A program made the translations under genes and the position numbers. From NCBI GenBank assembly GCA_963989245.1, contig OZ022339.1:43724669-43788668 (forward strand): a DNA stretch of 64,000 bases. Direction: 5' to 3'. Shown here piece by piece: positions 22,912-35,000 of this stretch; position 1 is the first letter of the stretch, and each line of letters starts with the position of its first letter. The notes below the pieces were generated by a model. It searched no databases. It was not told where the DNA came from and saw nothing but the letters and a program-made list of their open reading frames with translations. The DNA is from Nansenia antarctica (lineage: Eukaryota > Chordata > Actinopteri > Argentiniformes > Microstomatidae).

Positions 22912-25900
22912 CTTAAAATAATAATAATAATAATAATATTATTATTCCATTTCACTTCAGGCAAACCTTACAGGATAATGAGAATTGTACCCTCAAACAG
23001 TATTCTAATGAAAATTCTTTCCTTTTCTTAAAAGAACAGCAGCAACCACACACAGAGCAATGCCTGTACTGTACCTGCAAGTAAGGTCAGATGGGTGCTG
23101 CCACTGCCTTCCATAAGTGCCTGGCCCCTGGTCAGCAACATGGGTCATGAGACTACGCAGCTCACTCATCACCCCTGCGCATGCACACGCGCACACACAC
23201 ACGCACACACACACACGGCTGATCAACTACAGCTGGGAACAGGAGTAGATGGTGACAATATATCAATAGCTCAAAACATGGGAGTGATGTCTTTTCAGGC
23301 ATCATAGCAGATTTGTGGACGACTAGGACAAGTAGCCTACTTCAGACTTAGTTGACGTCCACAACTACATGTGCTTGGCACAGATAGGTAGATACAATCA
23401 AGGAAAAGGGCTAATGGTAGTTGTTCATGACATGATAGTGGGAGAGAATATGGAATATTACCAAATGACCACAAATGTGTCATGGCTGTAACACCTGAAC
23501 CTCACCCAACTCAAACCCTGTGATGTCTTAGCTCGCTGAGATATGAAAATCCAAGACAGTCTCCTATTGAAGGAGATTGTCCTTGCGTTTTGTAAGATGT
23601 TGTATACATAGCCTACTTGTATACGTGACGGGCCGGCTTAACCATTGCATAGGTTTGGATGAAGATTAGCCGGCATCAACTAGTTTAAATCCAAATTGAA
23701 CTGGAATTTCACACTCAGATTTGACCGTTACTACAACATAAATGACAAGATAAAAGCTTGGCCTTCGGATAAATGCATGATGGTCGTTGGTATCGTCGAA
23801 GGTGAAAAAAGGTTGGAGTAAAAGAGCTCACGGACGAAATATAAAAACGACAAGAAAAGCAAAGGGACCAATCACAAATAAGGCATAACCACTGTACAGG
23901 TGCACCCACATACACAAGGATTATGATAGCATGCAAGTTCTATGGACTTTCACCAAAGTGTCCAAATGACGTGAACAAACCCACTGAAGCAGTAGGTTCA
24001 TACAGGTCTCTGGTGAGGCTCCACGAAGGAGAAGAGAGGGTTCCCGTACCATGTCCTCCAACAGTGTGCTCCTCCATGTGTCTGGTGACTGAGTCCATAT
24101 AGACACACTTCTGACGCCACCATTTGTCCTTGCTGTCAAACACCACTGGCCTGGAAAGCAGCGAGAGAGGACATCCACCATATTCAAACATCCTTCCTTA
24201 CTTCCTTCATTGAGGCTACCAGCAAGTTGCCCTGACAGAGTTGAGTAGGTGAAGCCATACTGCTTTCCCCTATCTAACTATATTTTATACTAAAAAATGA
24301 AAGGGGAAATGACATGGCTGTGTCAATGTTCATATGAATGGATCTAATCCCAGAGAAGAGAGAAGTGGGCCTATTGCTCCCTCTAGAGGTGACTGAGAGT
24401 CTAGAGGACTTATGCTCAAAATACAGACATTACCTTGGCGCAGTCTTCTGGAGAGTTTTTGGGTTGCTTGGAACCACCACCACTGACCTCACCTGAACAT
24501 GGCAACAAAGAGCAATAACAACAAAACTGAAATCCACACAAGACCGATACAGCGATATCCAACCAATGAGTGATGCATGCCTAACAAATTGTTGAGTATG
24601 GGTGGTCCAAGAATACAAAATAGTGGTTTTTGTAGAATTACAGTACAGGCCAAAAGTTTGGACACACCTTCTCATTCAATGCGTTTCCTTTATTTTCATG
24701 ACTATTTACATTGTAGATTCTCACTGAAGGCATCAAAACTATGAATGAACACATGTGGAATGATGTACTTAAACAAAAAAGTGTGAAATAACTCTAAATA
24801 TGTCTTAGATTTTAGATTCCTCAAAGTAGCCACCCTTTGCTTTTTTATTGTTAATAAAATAAAAATTTGTTGTTGTTAATAAAATATATTATAATAATAT
24901 TAAATATATATAATAACATATTATTAACACATATTATATTTAATATTATTATTATATATTTTATTAACAACAAAAAAGCAAAGGGTGGCTACTTTGAGGA
25001 ATCTAAAATATAAGACATATTTAAGAGTTATTTCACACTTTATTGTTAAATACATAATTCCTATGTGTTCATTCATAGTTTTGATGCCTTCAGTGAGAAT
25101 CTACAATGTACCAAATAGTCATGAAAATAAAGGAAACGCATTGAATGAGAAGGTGTGTCCAAACTTTTGGCCTGTACTGTACATCTTTCTGAAATTAAGA
25201 CAATGAATAATATGGCTGACCCCTCATAGTCCCCTCAGACCTCTTACCTGGACCTGGAGTGGTAAGGTGGTCTCGTAGCTGCTCTCTTCACACCCGTGGA
25301 CCGAACTAAGCGTGGATTCCTCCCCCTCTCCCTCTCCTTTCTCCCCATCGAATACACCAGGTGCCTCTGAGGCAATACAAACTGAAGACTCAAGTAGAGG
25401 GGCCCCAATAGACGACACCTCTCCAGCAGTGCCCTCCAAGCCGTCAACAGAACCCTCCAGAGGGAACAGCGGAGCCCCCAATAAAGTACAAGACAGGTCA
25501 TCCAAGCAGGAGAAATGTGTCTGAAACACCAAAGCTTGCCCCTTATTAGGCTCAGGACGACATAGGGTCTGCTTCTCCTCCACCCCCTCCGAGAGACCCG
25601 CCTGTGGCCCCTGCGTCACTTCCCTTTCCCTGACAAAAGGGCTGGACGTAGCCTGGGGCAGCAGGGGTGTCTCAGCTGGAGTGGTAAGGAGTGATAAGGT
25701 GGTCTCGTACTCGTAGCTGCTCTCTTCACACCCGTGGACCGAACTAAGCGTGGATTCCTCCCCCTCTCCCTCTCCTTTCTCCCCATCGAATACACCAGGT
25801 GCCTCTGAGGCAATACAAACTGAAGACTCAAGTAGAGGGGCCCCAATAGACGACACCTCTCCGACACATAGGGTCTGCTTCTCCTCCACCCCCTCCGAGA

Positions 25901-26897
25901 GACCCGCCTGTGGCCCCTGCGTCACTTCCCTTTCCCTGACAAAAGGGCTGGACGTAGCCTGGGGCAGCAGGGGTGTCTCAGCCTCAGACACACCCTTCCC
26001 TACCCTCAGTGCTTCCAAGTAAGACCTGGAAAAGTAGCTCCCATTATTCAGACCCTCATCCTGCTTGCCCGTCACCTCCTTACCCTCCAATTCTCCTTCT
26101 CTCCCCTCCTCAACTTCCTCACCCTGCTCCTTCTCTTCCACTTTCCGTGCACCCTGGGCCTTTGAGGGACTTTGACCCGGGGACGGATTGTCCTGGTGGC
26201 TGTCACGGGGCTTAAGGGAGCCGCCTAGAGCACGGAAGCGGTCACAGCTCTGAATGTAGGCATCGACCCCCTCATCGCTGTCACTATTGCTGTCAATGGG
26301 GCTCAGGCACATAATAGAGTCAACATCGACGTCAAAAACAGGACCAAGGTCCAGGGTGACATTGTCAGGATTTGACTCTGAGGTCTCTGGAGAGTCCTGT
26401 ACCTCGGTGGGGGAACAGCCTCTTGGCACCACACCCTTCTCTCTACCATCTGCCTCCTCGTTGTTCCTGCTCTGAAGAAGCTCAGAGTCGTTTGGCGACA
26501 CCGTTCGGGGCACAGTTGCTGAGGAGGCAGTGTCTATATCTGGTAGGGGGTCGCAGGAGTCTATCACACATCCAAGGTCTGGGGAGACAGACTTTGGAAT
26601 ACAGCAGGGCTTTTTGAACGGAGTCTCAAATGAGTCGTCATCAAGGCAGGAGTCATCCAATCGCCTCTTGCGACCTGTAGAGACATTCGCAATCTCTATT
26701 TTAAACAATGGATTGGAAGACATCCATGGGAGGTCTGCACTAGGATTACCGGTACTCAAATCAAGTTCGCTCGTTATCATTCTGGCATATACAGACAGCG
26801 GACGCAAGTGACCAATGTTACTACTGCCATCGCCGTCTGGTCTCTGCCTACCAAGCCTATTGAAGATGGACTCATAGGGCTGGCTGGCCTTCTCCAT
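22818..26897 (-). CDS. s100pbp: S100P-binding protein, complete
   Basis: S100PBP is a mostly disordered nuclear protein that binds the calcium sensor S100P. Five coding exons join in phase to 667 codons plus TAG. Identification rests on the C-terminal domain: WRQKCVYMDSVTRHME, MSELRSLMTHV, then WQHPSDLTCRNYRSRFG and a terminal SLDDWQNQNHLNHRRF. These line up with the human C terminus (LYLRSVIAHIED, ELCALMDQVHHM, KWQHPSDLTTRNYARR, LTQWVDRNMRSHHRF). The N-terminal 550 residues are low-complexity and acidic, with a possible nuclear signal GRKRRLDD near residue 75 and a large internal duplication (about residues 306-400 and 408-544). The human protein is shorter (about 400 residues). The start is the ATG after a GTG; an upstream frame begins only with GTG. 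Closeness to FNDC5 agrees with human gene order. Confidence 0.9.
23075..23174 (-). CDS. s100pbp: S100PBP exon with WQHPSDLT motif
   Basis: The acceptor is GCATGCGCAG at the end of a (TG)n/(CG) tract; the donor is TTGCAG|GTACAG. It encodes VMSELRSLMTHVADQGPG and the hallmark WQHPSDLTC. A dinucleotide repeat serves in place of a normal pyrimidine tract here. Confidence 0.92.
23175..23220. repeat. (CA)n tract forming an acceptor region
   Basis: A CA/CG dinucleotide tract. On the gene strand it is the (TG)n immediately upstream of an S100PBP splice acceptor. Confidence 0.8.
24050..24150 (-). CDS. s100pbp: S100PBP exon, start of conserved C-terminal domain
   Basis: The acceptor is CTGCTTTCCAG and the donor is CATG|GTACGG. 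It encodes PVVFDSKDKWWRQKCVYM and DSVTRHMEEHTVGGH, matching the human segment around LYLRSVIAHIED. Confidence 0.9.
24434..24492 (-). CDS. s100pbp: S100PBP small exon
   Basis: The acceptor is CATGTTCAG and the donor is CCAAG|GTAATG. It encodes VRSVVVVPSNPKTLQKTAP and enters in phase 0 directly after the large exon, so the frame is forced. Confidence 0.85.
24641..25179. mobile_element. Tc1/mariner-like foldback element in S100PBP intron
   Basis: Very long inverted repeats: about 210 bp on each side, starting CAGTACAGGCCAAAAGTTTG and including the block CATTGTAGATTCTCACTGAA and CAAAGTAGCCACCCTTTGCT. They surround an AT-rich core of about 120 bp that is itself palindromic. A TA dinucleotide flanks each end, as expected for Tc1/mariner insertion. 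No transposase frame exists, so it is a non-autonomous foldback copy. Its hairpin would lie in the S100PBP pre-mRNA. Confidence 0.85.
25248..26897 (-). CDS. s100pbp: S100PBP large first coding exon
   Basis: A 550-codon exon from ATG to the donor CAG|GTAAGA. The product is acidic and rich in Ser, Glu and Gly. Short clusters of note are GRKRRLDDSCLDDDSF, the acidic VDSIMCLSPIDSNSDSDEG and a Lys/Glu-rich stretch around residue 260. The C-terminal third is a near-identical tandem duplication. No folded domain is recognised. Confidence 0.88.
25266..25982. repeat. In-frame tandem duplication within S100PBP exon
   Basis: Segments 25266-25424 and 25698-25862 are almost identical (the second has a 6-bp CTCGTA insertion), as are 25561-25676 and 25867-25982. 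The lower copy carries 136 unique bases between its two segments where the upper copy has four; the difference, 132, is a multiple of three. All copies stay in frame. Confidence 0.9.
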
Positions 26898-26940
26898 CAC
26901 TCACAGATCAAATGGCTAGTTAGAAACCCGCTTCCACAGT

Positions 26941-27174
26941 CCTAGAGGAGTACAAGGTTGAAACAGTCAAATGCATGACTCCAAATAGGTAGCGTTCATG
27001 GGTTTATTTCACTGTAGCTTGCTAGCCTGCTAAGCAAATATGACTGTCTGGCGCCAGAATAAGGCGACGAATTAACGACAGCTAGCTAGCTATCTACATT
27101 TCATGTTATTTTAGTCAGTTTAACATTGTTATCGAACAAATGAGCCAGATATGAAACCTAACACCAGGGTTACC
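26941..27174 (-). other. s100pbp: S100PBP 5' UTR intron
   Basis: On the minus strand a good donor, CATCCAG|GTAACC at 27174, faces an acceptor TACTCCTCTAG|GACTG at 26941. They would join a non-coding first exon to the coding exon 44 nt upstream of the ATG. Splice-signal inference only. Confidence 0.5.
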
Positions 27175-27330
27175 TGGATGAAAGGTGTAAAACCCTCTGG
27201 TCTGGATCAAACTAGCTAGCCAACAACCTGCTGTCCTGTAGCCGCTAACTGTTAGCGGCTAACACACCGCGGTCTCTAGTCTCCCCTCCCCCATAGGAGG
27301 GAAATATTCCTCCATCGTTGACTTTTGGTT
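27175..27330 (-). promoter_or_regulatory. s100pbp: S100PBP first exon and core promoter region
   Basis: A GC-rich patch with no TATA box, upstream of the predicted first-exon donor. It includes the perfect hairpin GCCGCTAACTGTTAGCGGC at 27241-27259, whose centre carries two overlapping MYB-type words (TAACTG and CAGTTA). Transcription start is not determined. Confidence 0.45.
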
Positions 27331-27784
27331 GAACTTCCATTGCATATCCGAATAATAGGTGTAATTGTAACTGAATAATGGAACTTCATGTCAAATATAT
27401 TGCTATCTAGCTTGTAAACTCACCACTTGTGTGACGAACACAGACCGTTGTCTTATGGTCAATGTCGGCGAAGGTCGTTTAGGTCACGTCATTACAGTGC
27501 GGCTGGTCGCGCAATTTGGGATATGGCTTTTTTTAATTAATTTTTTTATGATTAATATTATCCAAACAAAGACAATGACCAAATTTAACAAATTATATAA
27601 CTACCTAACCATGACTGACGCTGGCTTTAAAGACAACCTAAAGACAAACTGTCATTATGACCAATCTGGCAGAATGAGTGTAGGTGTAGGCCAACGAAAG
27701 CTTAAATCAAACGTGTGTGTGTGTATGTGTGTGCAATACACAAATAAAAACAAATGTACTCTCACACAGATATGATACATACAT
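27331..27784. other. Short intergenic region between S100PBP and LDLRAP1
   Basis: About 450 bp of AT-rich DNA between the S100PBP promoter and the inferred LDLRAP1 poly(A) site. No gene is seen. Confidence 0.5.
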
Positions 27785-28144
27785 TTTATTGAATTCAATG
27801 GGTGTAACATAATTACAAATTATTAAATTATTTTCAAACTGTAACAAAAATGTCAAAGACATTAACACTGAGACTTGACCTTAACTCAAACCCTCATGTC
27901 CCCATCCCAAGAAAATAAATGGCCAGAATGATGAGTAAACTAGCAAAATGTTAATCTGCACAAACAAGATTATACACAACATTGGTACATACAGGAGATT
28001 GATGGTTATTGTGACAAGTAATTTCCCCAACATTAAATTATGTGCTTTGGAGAGGGGTGAGTGGAGAGTGCAAAAATAGATCTTGCAATAGAAAAAAATA
28101 ATAAGATTGTCTTCTTTACACACTCACACACTCTCTCTCACACA

Positions 28145-28152
<8 letters not shown>

Positions 28153-28235
<83 letters not shown>
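28153..28235. repeat. (CA)n microsatellite
   Basis: Pure CA run of about 83 bp, preceded by alternating CACACTCTCTCT blocks. Confidence 0.95.
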
Positions 28236-28237
<2 letters not shown>

Positions 28238-28589
28238 TGTTAAAGCCTGTTTGCCCAAATAGGTTTAGGACTAGGCAGGTGATAGTCACCTTAAACATTT
28301 TTGGCATGTCTGAAGAGCATTCCAACTGGTATCTTTGAATCCATCACCAGTGGAGTTGTCCTTTTGAGCAGGTTACAGCTCCATGCTCCATCCATAACCA
28401 CAAGAGCAGCCTAGGTTCTGAGACTAACACTGACAGGGATCTTTTGAGCTTTGTATCCACTCTTTTATGTCTCCCTGAATCCCTCAACTGCTTCTTCACC
28501 AAACATGTGATATTGTATATCATAGCTTCATGTCTATCAGTTTCTACATACATACATACATACACACATACATGGATTTTGTGTGCACA

Positions 28590-28591
<2 letters not shown>

Positions 28592-28664
<73 letters not shown>
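28592..28664. repeat. (CA)n microsatellite
   Basis: Pure CA run of about 73 bp in the inferred LDLRAP1 3' UTR. Confidence 0.95.
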
Positions 28665-28668
<4 letters not shown>

Positions 28669-28998
28669 AACATACTAGTACATATAGGAGGAATAGAAAA
28701 AAAAATAGGCGGTTGACTGTAACAAACATCAGATGACTGCATGTTTAAATAAGAATCGCAAACAAAACTGTCTATATTGCTTTGGTCTGAGTTCTGGAGA
28801 CTCTCGGCTCGGGTTGGTCTCAACCGGTGAGTTCAGACATTAACAACCACAGCCCCCCAGATGGTGTCACTGAGAGCACTTGCAGGGAGGACACTGCTTT
28901 CACCTGCATCCCCTCACTGCCTCCCCCACTGCTCTCACACATCTTCCTCCACCTCTCCTCCCTCCTTCCCTCACTCTCTCTACAGTGGCTATAGGCCC

Positions 28999-29143
28999 TT
29001 AGAACCCGAACATGTCGTCTTTTTCGGCAGGGTCTGTGTCCGCTTTGTCCCAGTTGCCTGGAGACAGGCACTCTTCAGTGTTGAAGTCCTGAGGATTTAC
29101 CCCAATGTCCAGGACCTGGGGGTTAGTGCGAGACTCAGCGAGT
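28999..29143 (-). CDS. ldlrap1: LDLRAP1 exon 9 (terminal)
   Basis: The acceptor is TTTTTTCCTCCAG. It completes Arg265 and encodes LAESRTNPQVLDIG, EECLSPGNWDKADTD and the final DDMFGF. The first residues finish the AP-2 appendage-binding helix. Confidence 0.96.
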
Positions 29144-31959
29144 CTGGAGGAAAAAACAGAGAGACGTTTCAGTTACTTTCATATTACATTGTACTGCTTT
29201 GGAAAATGTTCACAGTGCTTAGTCATGCCAATTAAACATTCTGCCTAAAGAAACCGTTGGAGACCATCAATTAGCAAAGTTGTCATGCCTCACACAGGTC
29301 AGACTCTCTCAACACATTACGGCTACCACGGCAACACCACTCTGCTCACCATGACATCACTCAGTCAGTGACGAGGCAACAACAGGGAACGCATGGCTGA
29401 TGACGTGAGGCGGAAAAACACACAACAGTATTCATGAGGACATGGACACAATGAGAAACACAAATGAACAAGTCAGCAGAGAACCCTGCCTCATGAAGCA
29501 GAGAGCTTATACTCTTGAGTTCCATCAGATGGGTACTTTCCCCTCTTGGTTTGAGACACCAGCGGTGTGACAGGGTTCTGAGCTATGGTCATGAGATGAT
29601 GCTCCTACAAGGAGAGATGTGACACTACAGGTGTTGAAATGTCAAAAGGAGGCTGTGGCCTACACATCCATGTCCATGCTCAGACAGATGGGCTGGGTTT
29701 GGTGGGTATGGTGAAGGGGGTGGGGACAGCATCATAGAGGTGGTGACACTGCTCATCCAGCAGATCATGTCATTACCTGAGTACGATTCAAAGCTATCCA
29801 GACTGCGGCTGGGGGGGTGCAAAGGAAATATCAAAAGTCAGACAGCTTAAGTTAAATAATAAACACCAGTCATAAAAAGGTGAATACTCCCACCCTTCAT
29901 TACGGATCGACTATCAGGAACACAGGATTACCACATGCAGTTCCCTTCTGATGCCAGCCGATGGCACTACAGTCCTTTATGTGTTTTAGCAATTTGTATT
30001 GAAACATTGAATAGGGCCCTTGGGCACAACCTTGCTTGATCATGGCATTGTTTATTGGAATATAAAGGGGGGAATACGGTATACAGGAATTTAAGGAAAA
30101 GGCTAAGGTGACCAAGCAGCTCTCAATCACACCGGAAGAGAATATCGGTACCTTAGAAGCTCCATTGTTGCTAGAAATAGATCCCCCACCGAGGGTGGGA
30201 CACTTTTGATTTTCTTTTCTCTAGGGAGCAACTGAAGTCAGAAGCTCTGAAGATGGGAAACCTTTGCTGCACAGCAAGTCAATTAGACTGGAGACTAATA
30301 AGTAAAGTAAATTTGAGCTCTCAGAGTTCTGCTTATGAGTACTACCCATTGTACCAGCCACTGCATGTTTGGAGGTATAAAAGCCTAGCTGCCAATAACC
30401 TGCCACTTACTAAGAGGTCCTTTTACTCAAACTCAGGGGGAAAATCTGACCTTACTTCACCCCATTCCCTTGGGGGTTAGGGAGGAAGAAACAAGCATGA
30501 GCAACAAAAACCACACCCTGTCAATACAGAGGAGGACTAGAAATAGCACTGTCTAGAGAAGCTCACAAGTTCCTTTTGTGTCATCTGTCTGTTTTTTGTT
30601 TCTTTTTCTTCCAAAATCCATACGCAAACTGCTTCTCTGGGCTGGTTTGAAAAGTGCAGTAAAAGGCTGGCGCCTCAATGTCTCCTCAAGTCATGAAGAA
30701 GCACACATTCCACACTGGTGGAGCACATAAACTACAGGCATTCAACTCTAACAAAAGGAGATGTAGGTCTTCAGTCTCCAACTCCAATCGGACACAAGCA
30801 CAGACAGTTAAGTCATGCCTGGCCATTAAGGTCAGCCCTCCTATGGTGATGAATGAAGACTAATCAGCCTCCAGCACAGCTCAACACCCTCCCACTTCAA
30901 TAAAATAAAAAAAACTGACTGCAGGTCTGTAATCAGCTTGCTTTGTGTGACAAAAGGATTGAACCAGATCCTCTGCCTCCTAAATTTCTTTCAATTAGGG
31001 CAATCTGCTGGCGGATACACCGCCACTTGTTCTCGGAGCCTCCTCGTTAATCAGGGCGGCGGTGATTAACAGCGCAGGGTGTAATTACAGCGTGTGCAGA
31101 CAAATAATCATCTTATAACAGGGGCTAAAACGGCCTCTTAGTGCTTGGTTACAGCCGTACAGTGTCTCTGAAGCAGCATTGAAACGCAGCGCTGTGAGAA
31201 ATGAAAGGACTGATGGGAGCTGAAATAGTCTTATGTTACTGTGTGGTGGGAATGTAAACAAAACCATTTGGGGAGTCGCATTTCAACTTTACAGGAGGAC
31301 CATGGGGAATTAGCAAATGGGAAGTCATCAAATCAACCGGAGTCTTGACTGCTTTGATCTCTTTGAGAGTCTGTTTAGTTCAGAATGAGCCTTGAAGAAT
31401 CCCAATCTACAAGACCACAGACTATGCATTCTATTGCTCTGTCAACCTTGAAGCTGCCAATTGCGTACCTCTAAAACAACCACTCTGTGTGTCTCTAGCT
31501 TTATTCAATGCATTATTTCCACCTAAGAGTTGACTGTTAAATCCTTGTACTGCACGTGTGGGCCTCGACAGCGGCAGAGGCAGCAGATGGGGGAGCGTGG
31601 TGTCGGCTCAGGCCTGTAAACGGAGCCCCGTCTCTGGGCTAGGAGGGGGGCAGCGCAGCGGTAAGACAGATGGAGGGAGTGGCCGTGTTTACGATGAGAC
31701 CAGCCCTAACCATAGGGCTATTTCGAGAACAGCAAATGGGCACTGCTGTACTGTGTAACAGAGCAGCACTGGAGAAGACAGATCAGATCCCTCACCTTGA
31801 GAAAGCTTCATCCAGACCATCCTCCAGCTCCTGCCAGACACAACACACAGATAGCAGAGGTCAGTGAGAGAAGACCATGTTGATGGCAAACAAGTAAACA
31901 AGGTTTGTTTCCCAAGTCTTTACGAAGGTATGACCTCCATGAAGTTAGCAACAGTGAAC

Positions 31960-32016
<57 letters not shown>

Positions 32017-35000
32017 CCATTTTATTTAGAGCAGCTATGAACAGTCTTAGTTATGAGCAGCTAAAAGTCAGGGTGCACACGCACACACCCACACACACAC
32101 ACACACCTCAACCATACCCTTTAGTACATCCTTGCAGGCTAAAAGGAGCCCCCCACACCCTCTCCTGTTATGTGGACCACCTGACCAGGTTATTTACAAT
32201 GATCCATTGTGCCGAATATAACTCACCCCACCAGCACTATACACAGTCTCTACCTAAGAATACAGCATGTTTGCAACCAGGAGTTCTGCCAAATCACTAT
32301 TGTTATCCCTATACAGTACAACCTACTGCACATGTTCTCTAGGCCATACAGCTAGCTACAGCTGAGTGGGGCATGACCCTGCGGGCCTTGTACAGAGGCA
32401 CAACCGAGAGTATACTGACTGGGTGCATCACTGCCTGGCATGGCAACTGCACTGCCCTCAACCGCAGAGCGCTACAGAGGGTGGTGCAAACAGCCGAGCG
32501 CATCACTGGATGTAAGCTTCCCTCCATCCAGGATATATATGACAAACGGTGTGTCAGCAAAGCCTGGAGGATCATCAAGGATCCCAGCCACACCAACCAC
32601 AGGCTGTTTGAACCGATGCCGTCCAAAAGGCGAGGCCTCTTCCGGAGCCTCAGGGCCAAAACTCAGAGGCTAACCAGCAGCTACTTCCCTCAGGCGATCA
32701 GGCTCATGAACAAGCCCACTGTTGACAATTGACTATCTTCCCCAAGCACACCCCATGTATACGAACTACGGAAACCTTATGCTCACAGCCACTTCACTAC
32801 TTAACTATCTATTATTACTAGTTGCACCATTACTAGTTGCAACTAGCGGACATAACAACCATGTCACAATTTAACACCATTGATTACAAGACCCTAGATA
32901 AAATCATGTCACGTCTTAAACCATCCACCTGTGCCCTTGATGTCCTGCCAACAAGCTTTTTTAAAAACATATTTAGCTGCATGGCAGGCGAACTAATACA
33001 AATAATTAACACCTCCCTTTCATCAGGAATCTTCCCTGAAGCCCTGAAAACTGCAGTTATTAAGCCTCTACTAAAAAAGAACGGCCTAGACCCATTTGTA
33101 CTAAACAACTACAGACCCATATCAAACCTTCCCTGTACAGGAAAAATTATTGAAATGGTTGCCCACGAACAACTTAGCAATTATTTGACCCTAAATGATC
33201 TCTTTGATGACTTTCAATCAGGCTTTCGCCCCCTACATAGCACTGAAACGGCCCTTATTAAGGTCCTTAATGACATTCGCGTAAACACAGACTCCGGAAA
33301 AATCTCAGTTTTGGTACTACTAGATCTTAGTGCTGCCTTTGACACTGTAGACCATGACATTCTAATAGATACACTAAAAACCTGGGTAGGACTTTCGGGC
33401 ACTGCCCTAAACTGGTTTAGATCCTACCTACAGGACAGAAGCTACTATGTCTCCATTGGCAACTTTGTATCTGACCAAATTAAAATGACATGTGGGGTTC
33501 CCCAAGGGTCAATCCTTGGCCCCCTTCTATTCAATCTCTACATGCTTCCATTGGGACACATCATAAAAAAGAACAAAATTGCGTACCACAACTATGCGGA
33601 TGACACTCAAATCTACATAGCCCTCTCACCGATCGACTATAGTCCCATTGACAATCTCTGTAATTGCATTGAGCAAATAAACGCCTGGATGACACAAAAC
33701 TTCCTCCAACTAAACAAGGACAAAACAGAGATAATTGTATTTGGTGCACCTGACAAAAGATCGAAAGTCAGTGCAAAACTTCTTCTCTCTCTCTTCACAC
33801 TAAAAAACAGGTCAGAAATATTGGTGTAATTCTAGACTCCGATCTAAACTTCAACAGCCACAAACTCGATAACTATATCAGCCTACTATCACCTGAAAAA
33901 CATAACAAGAATGAGAGGTTTCATGTCCAAGCAAGACCTTGAAAAACTCATCCATGCATTTGTTTCGAGTAGACTTGATTAATTAATTAATTAATTAATT
34001 AATGGTCTACTAACAGGCCTATCTAAAGGAGCTGTTCGTAAATTGCAGCTCATCCAAAACGCCGCTGCTAGGGTCCTAACAAAAACAAAGAAATTTGAAC
34101 ACATTACACCAATCCTGAGATCCCTGCACTGGCTACCAGTCTCTCAGAGAATTGAATTCAAAATCCTCCTAATTACATACAAATCACAAAATGGTCTTGG
34201 ACCAAAATACATATCAGATCTCCTCCCACCCTATATTCCCGCAAGGTCCCTAAGGTCAGCTGAGACAAATCAGCTAATAATTCCAAGAGTAAAAACAAAA
34301 CACGGTGCAGCAGCTTTCAGTCACGCTGCTGCATGCTCCTGGAACAAACTCCCTGAAGAAATCAAACAGGCCCAAACCCTTAAAATATTTAAATCTAAGC
34401 TAAAAACCTTAATGTTTTGCACCAGTTATGATTAAACACAAACACTTCTATCAATGTCTTTTTTCCATTAACTATTGTCTTTTTAAATGTTTTATCTATT
34501 TACTTCTTATATTTGCTTTTATTCATTGTAATTTTTATTTTCTTATGCTCCTCTTGCTGTATTTTTAAATAATGCATGTAAAGCACTTTGAATTGCCCCT
34601 GTTGTATGAAATGTGCTATACAAATCAACTTGCCTTGCCTTGCCTAGTGTATCCTGTCTTACCTGTACTTGTCACTTTTATTTTGTATTACACCTATTGT
34701 TTTTTTGTCACTTATTGTCTGTAATACTGTGACTTTTTTTTATCTTGAATTATGCCTATTGCCTTATGTCTTGTGCTGCAATGCAATGTCAGGAACCGAA
34801 GCCTAAGAATTGTACTCTCTTACACTCGTGTAATGTTTAACAATAAACTTGAAACTTGAACTTGAAACTTGAGTGGTGCTATAGAGCTAGCTACAGCAGA
34901 GTGGTGCCCCTCTGTCTCTCTTACCCATACAGTATTGTTGTTGTCTGTGGCGTGGTTGTGCACTATAAAGGGGTCAGGTTCGCTCTCCATTGTCCCAGAG

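Larger units (their letters stand above)
27785..28998 (-). other. ldlrap1: LDLRAP1 3' UTR with poly(A) signal
   Basis: A canonical AATAAA on the minus strand at 27785-27790 would give a 3' UTR of about 1.2 kb. The UTR would carry two long (UG)n tracts, because both CA runs here lie antisense to the gene. The endpoint is inferred. Confidence 0.45.

Noticed and set aside
26898..26900. Upstream GTG as start of S100PBP
   Set aside because: A GTG precedes the ATG in frame, but vertebrate initiation at the ATG with GAG following is the simpler choice, and the proposed upstream segment is 5' UTR.
29774..29816. Possible extra LDLRAP1 exon encoding SRSLDSFESYS between exons 8 and 9
   Set aside because: It has an acceptor-like CCCCCCCAG and a GTAATG donor, but its 32 nt would shift the frame. 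Exon 8 joins directly to exon 9 to give the exact family motif FSRLAESRTNPQVLD.
33978..34003. TTAA repeats as a piggyBac target cluster
   Set aside because: They are a tetranucleotide expansion within the L2 coding region at a position normally encoding the conserved RLDYCN segment; no transposon ends adjoin.
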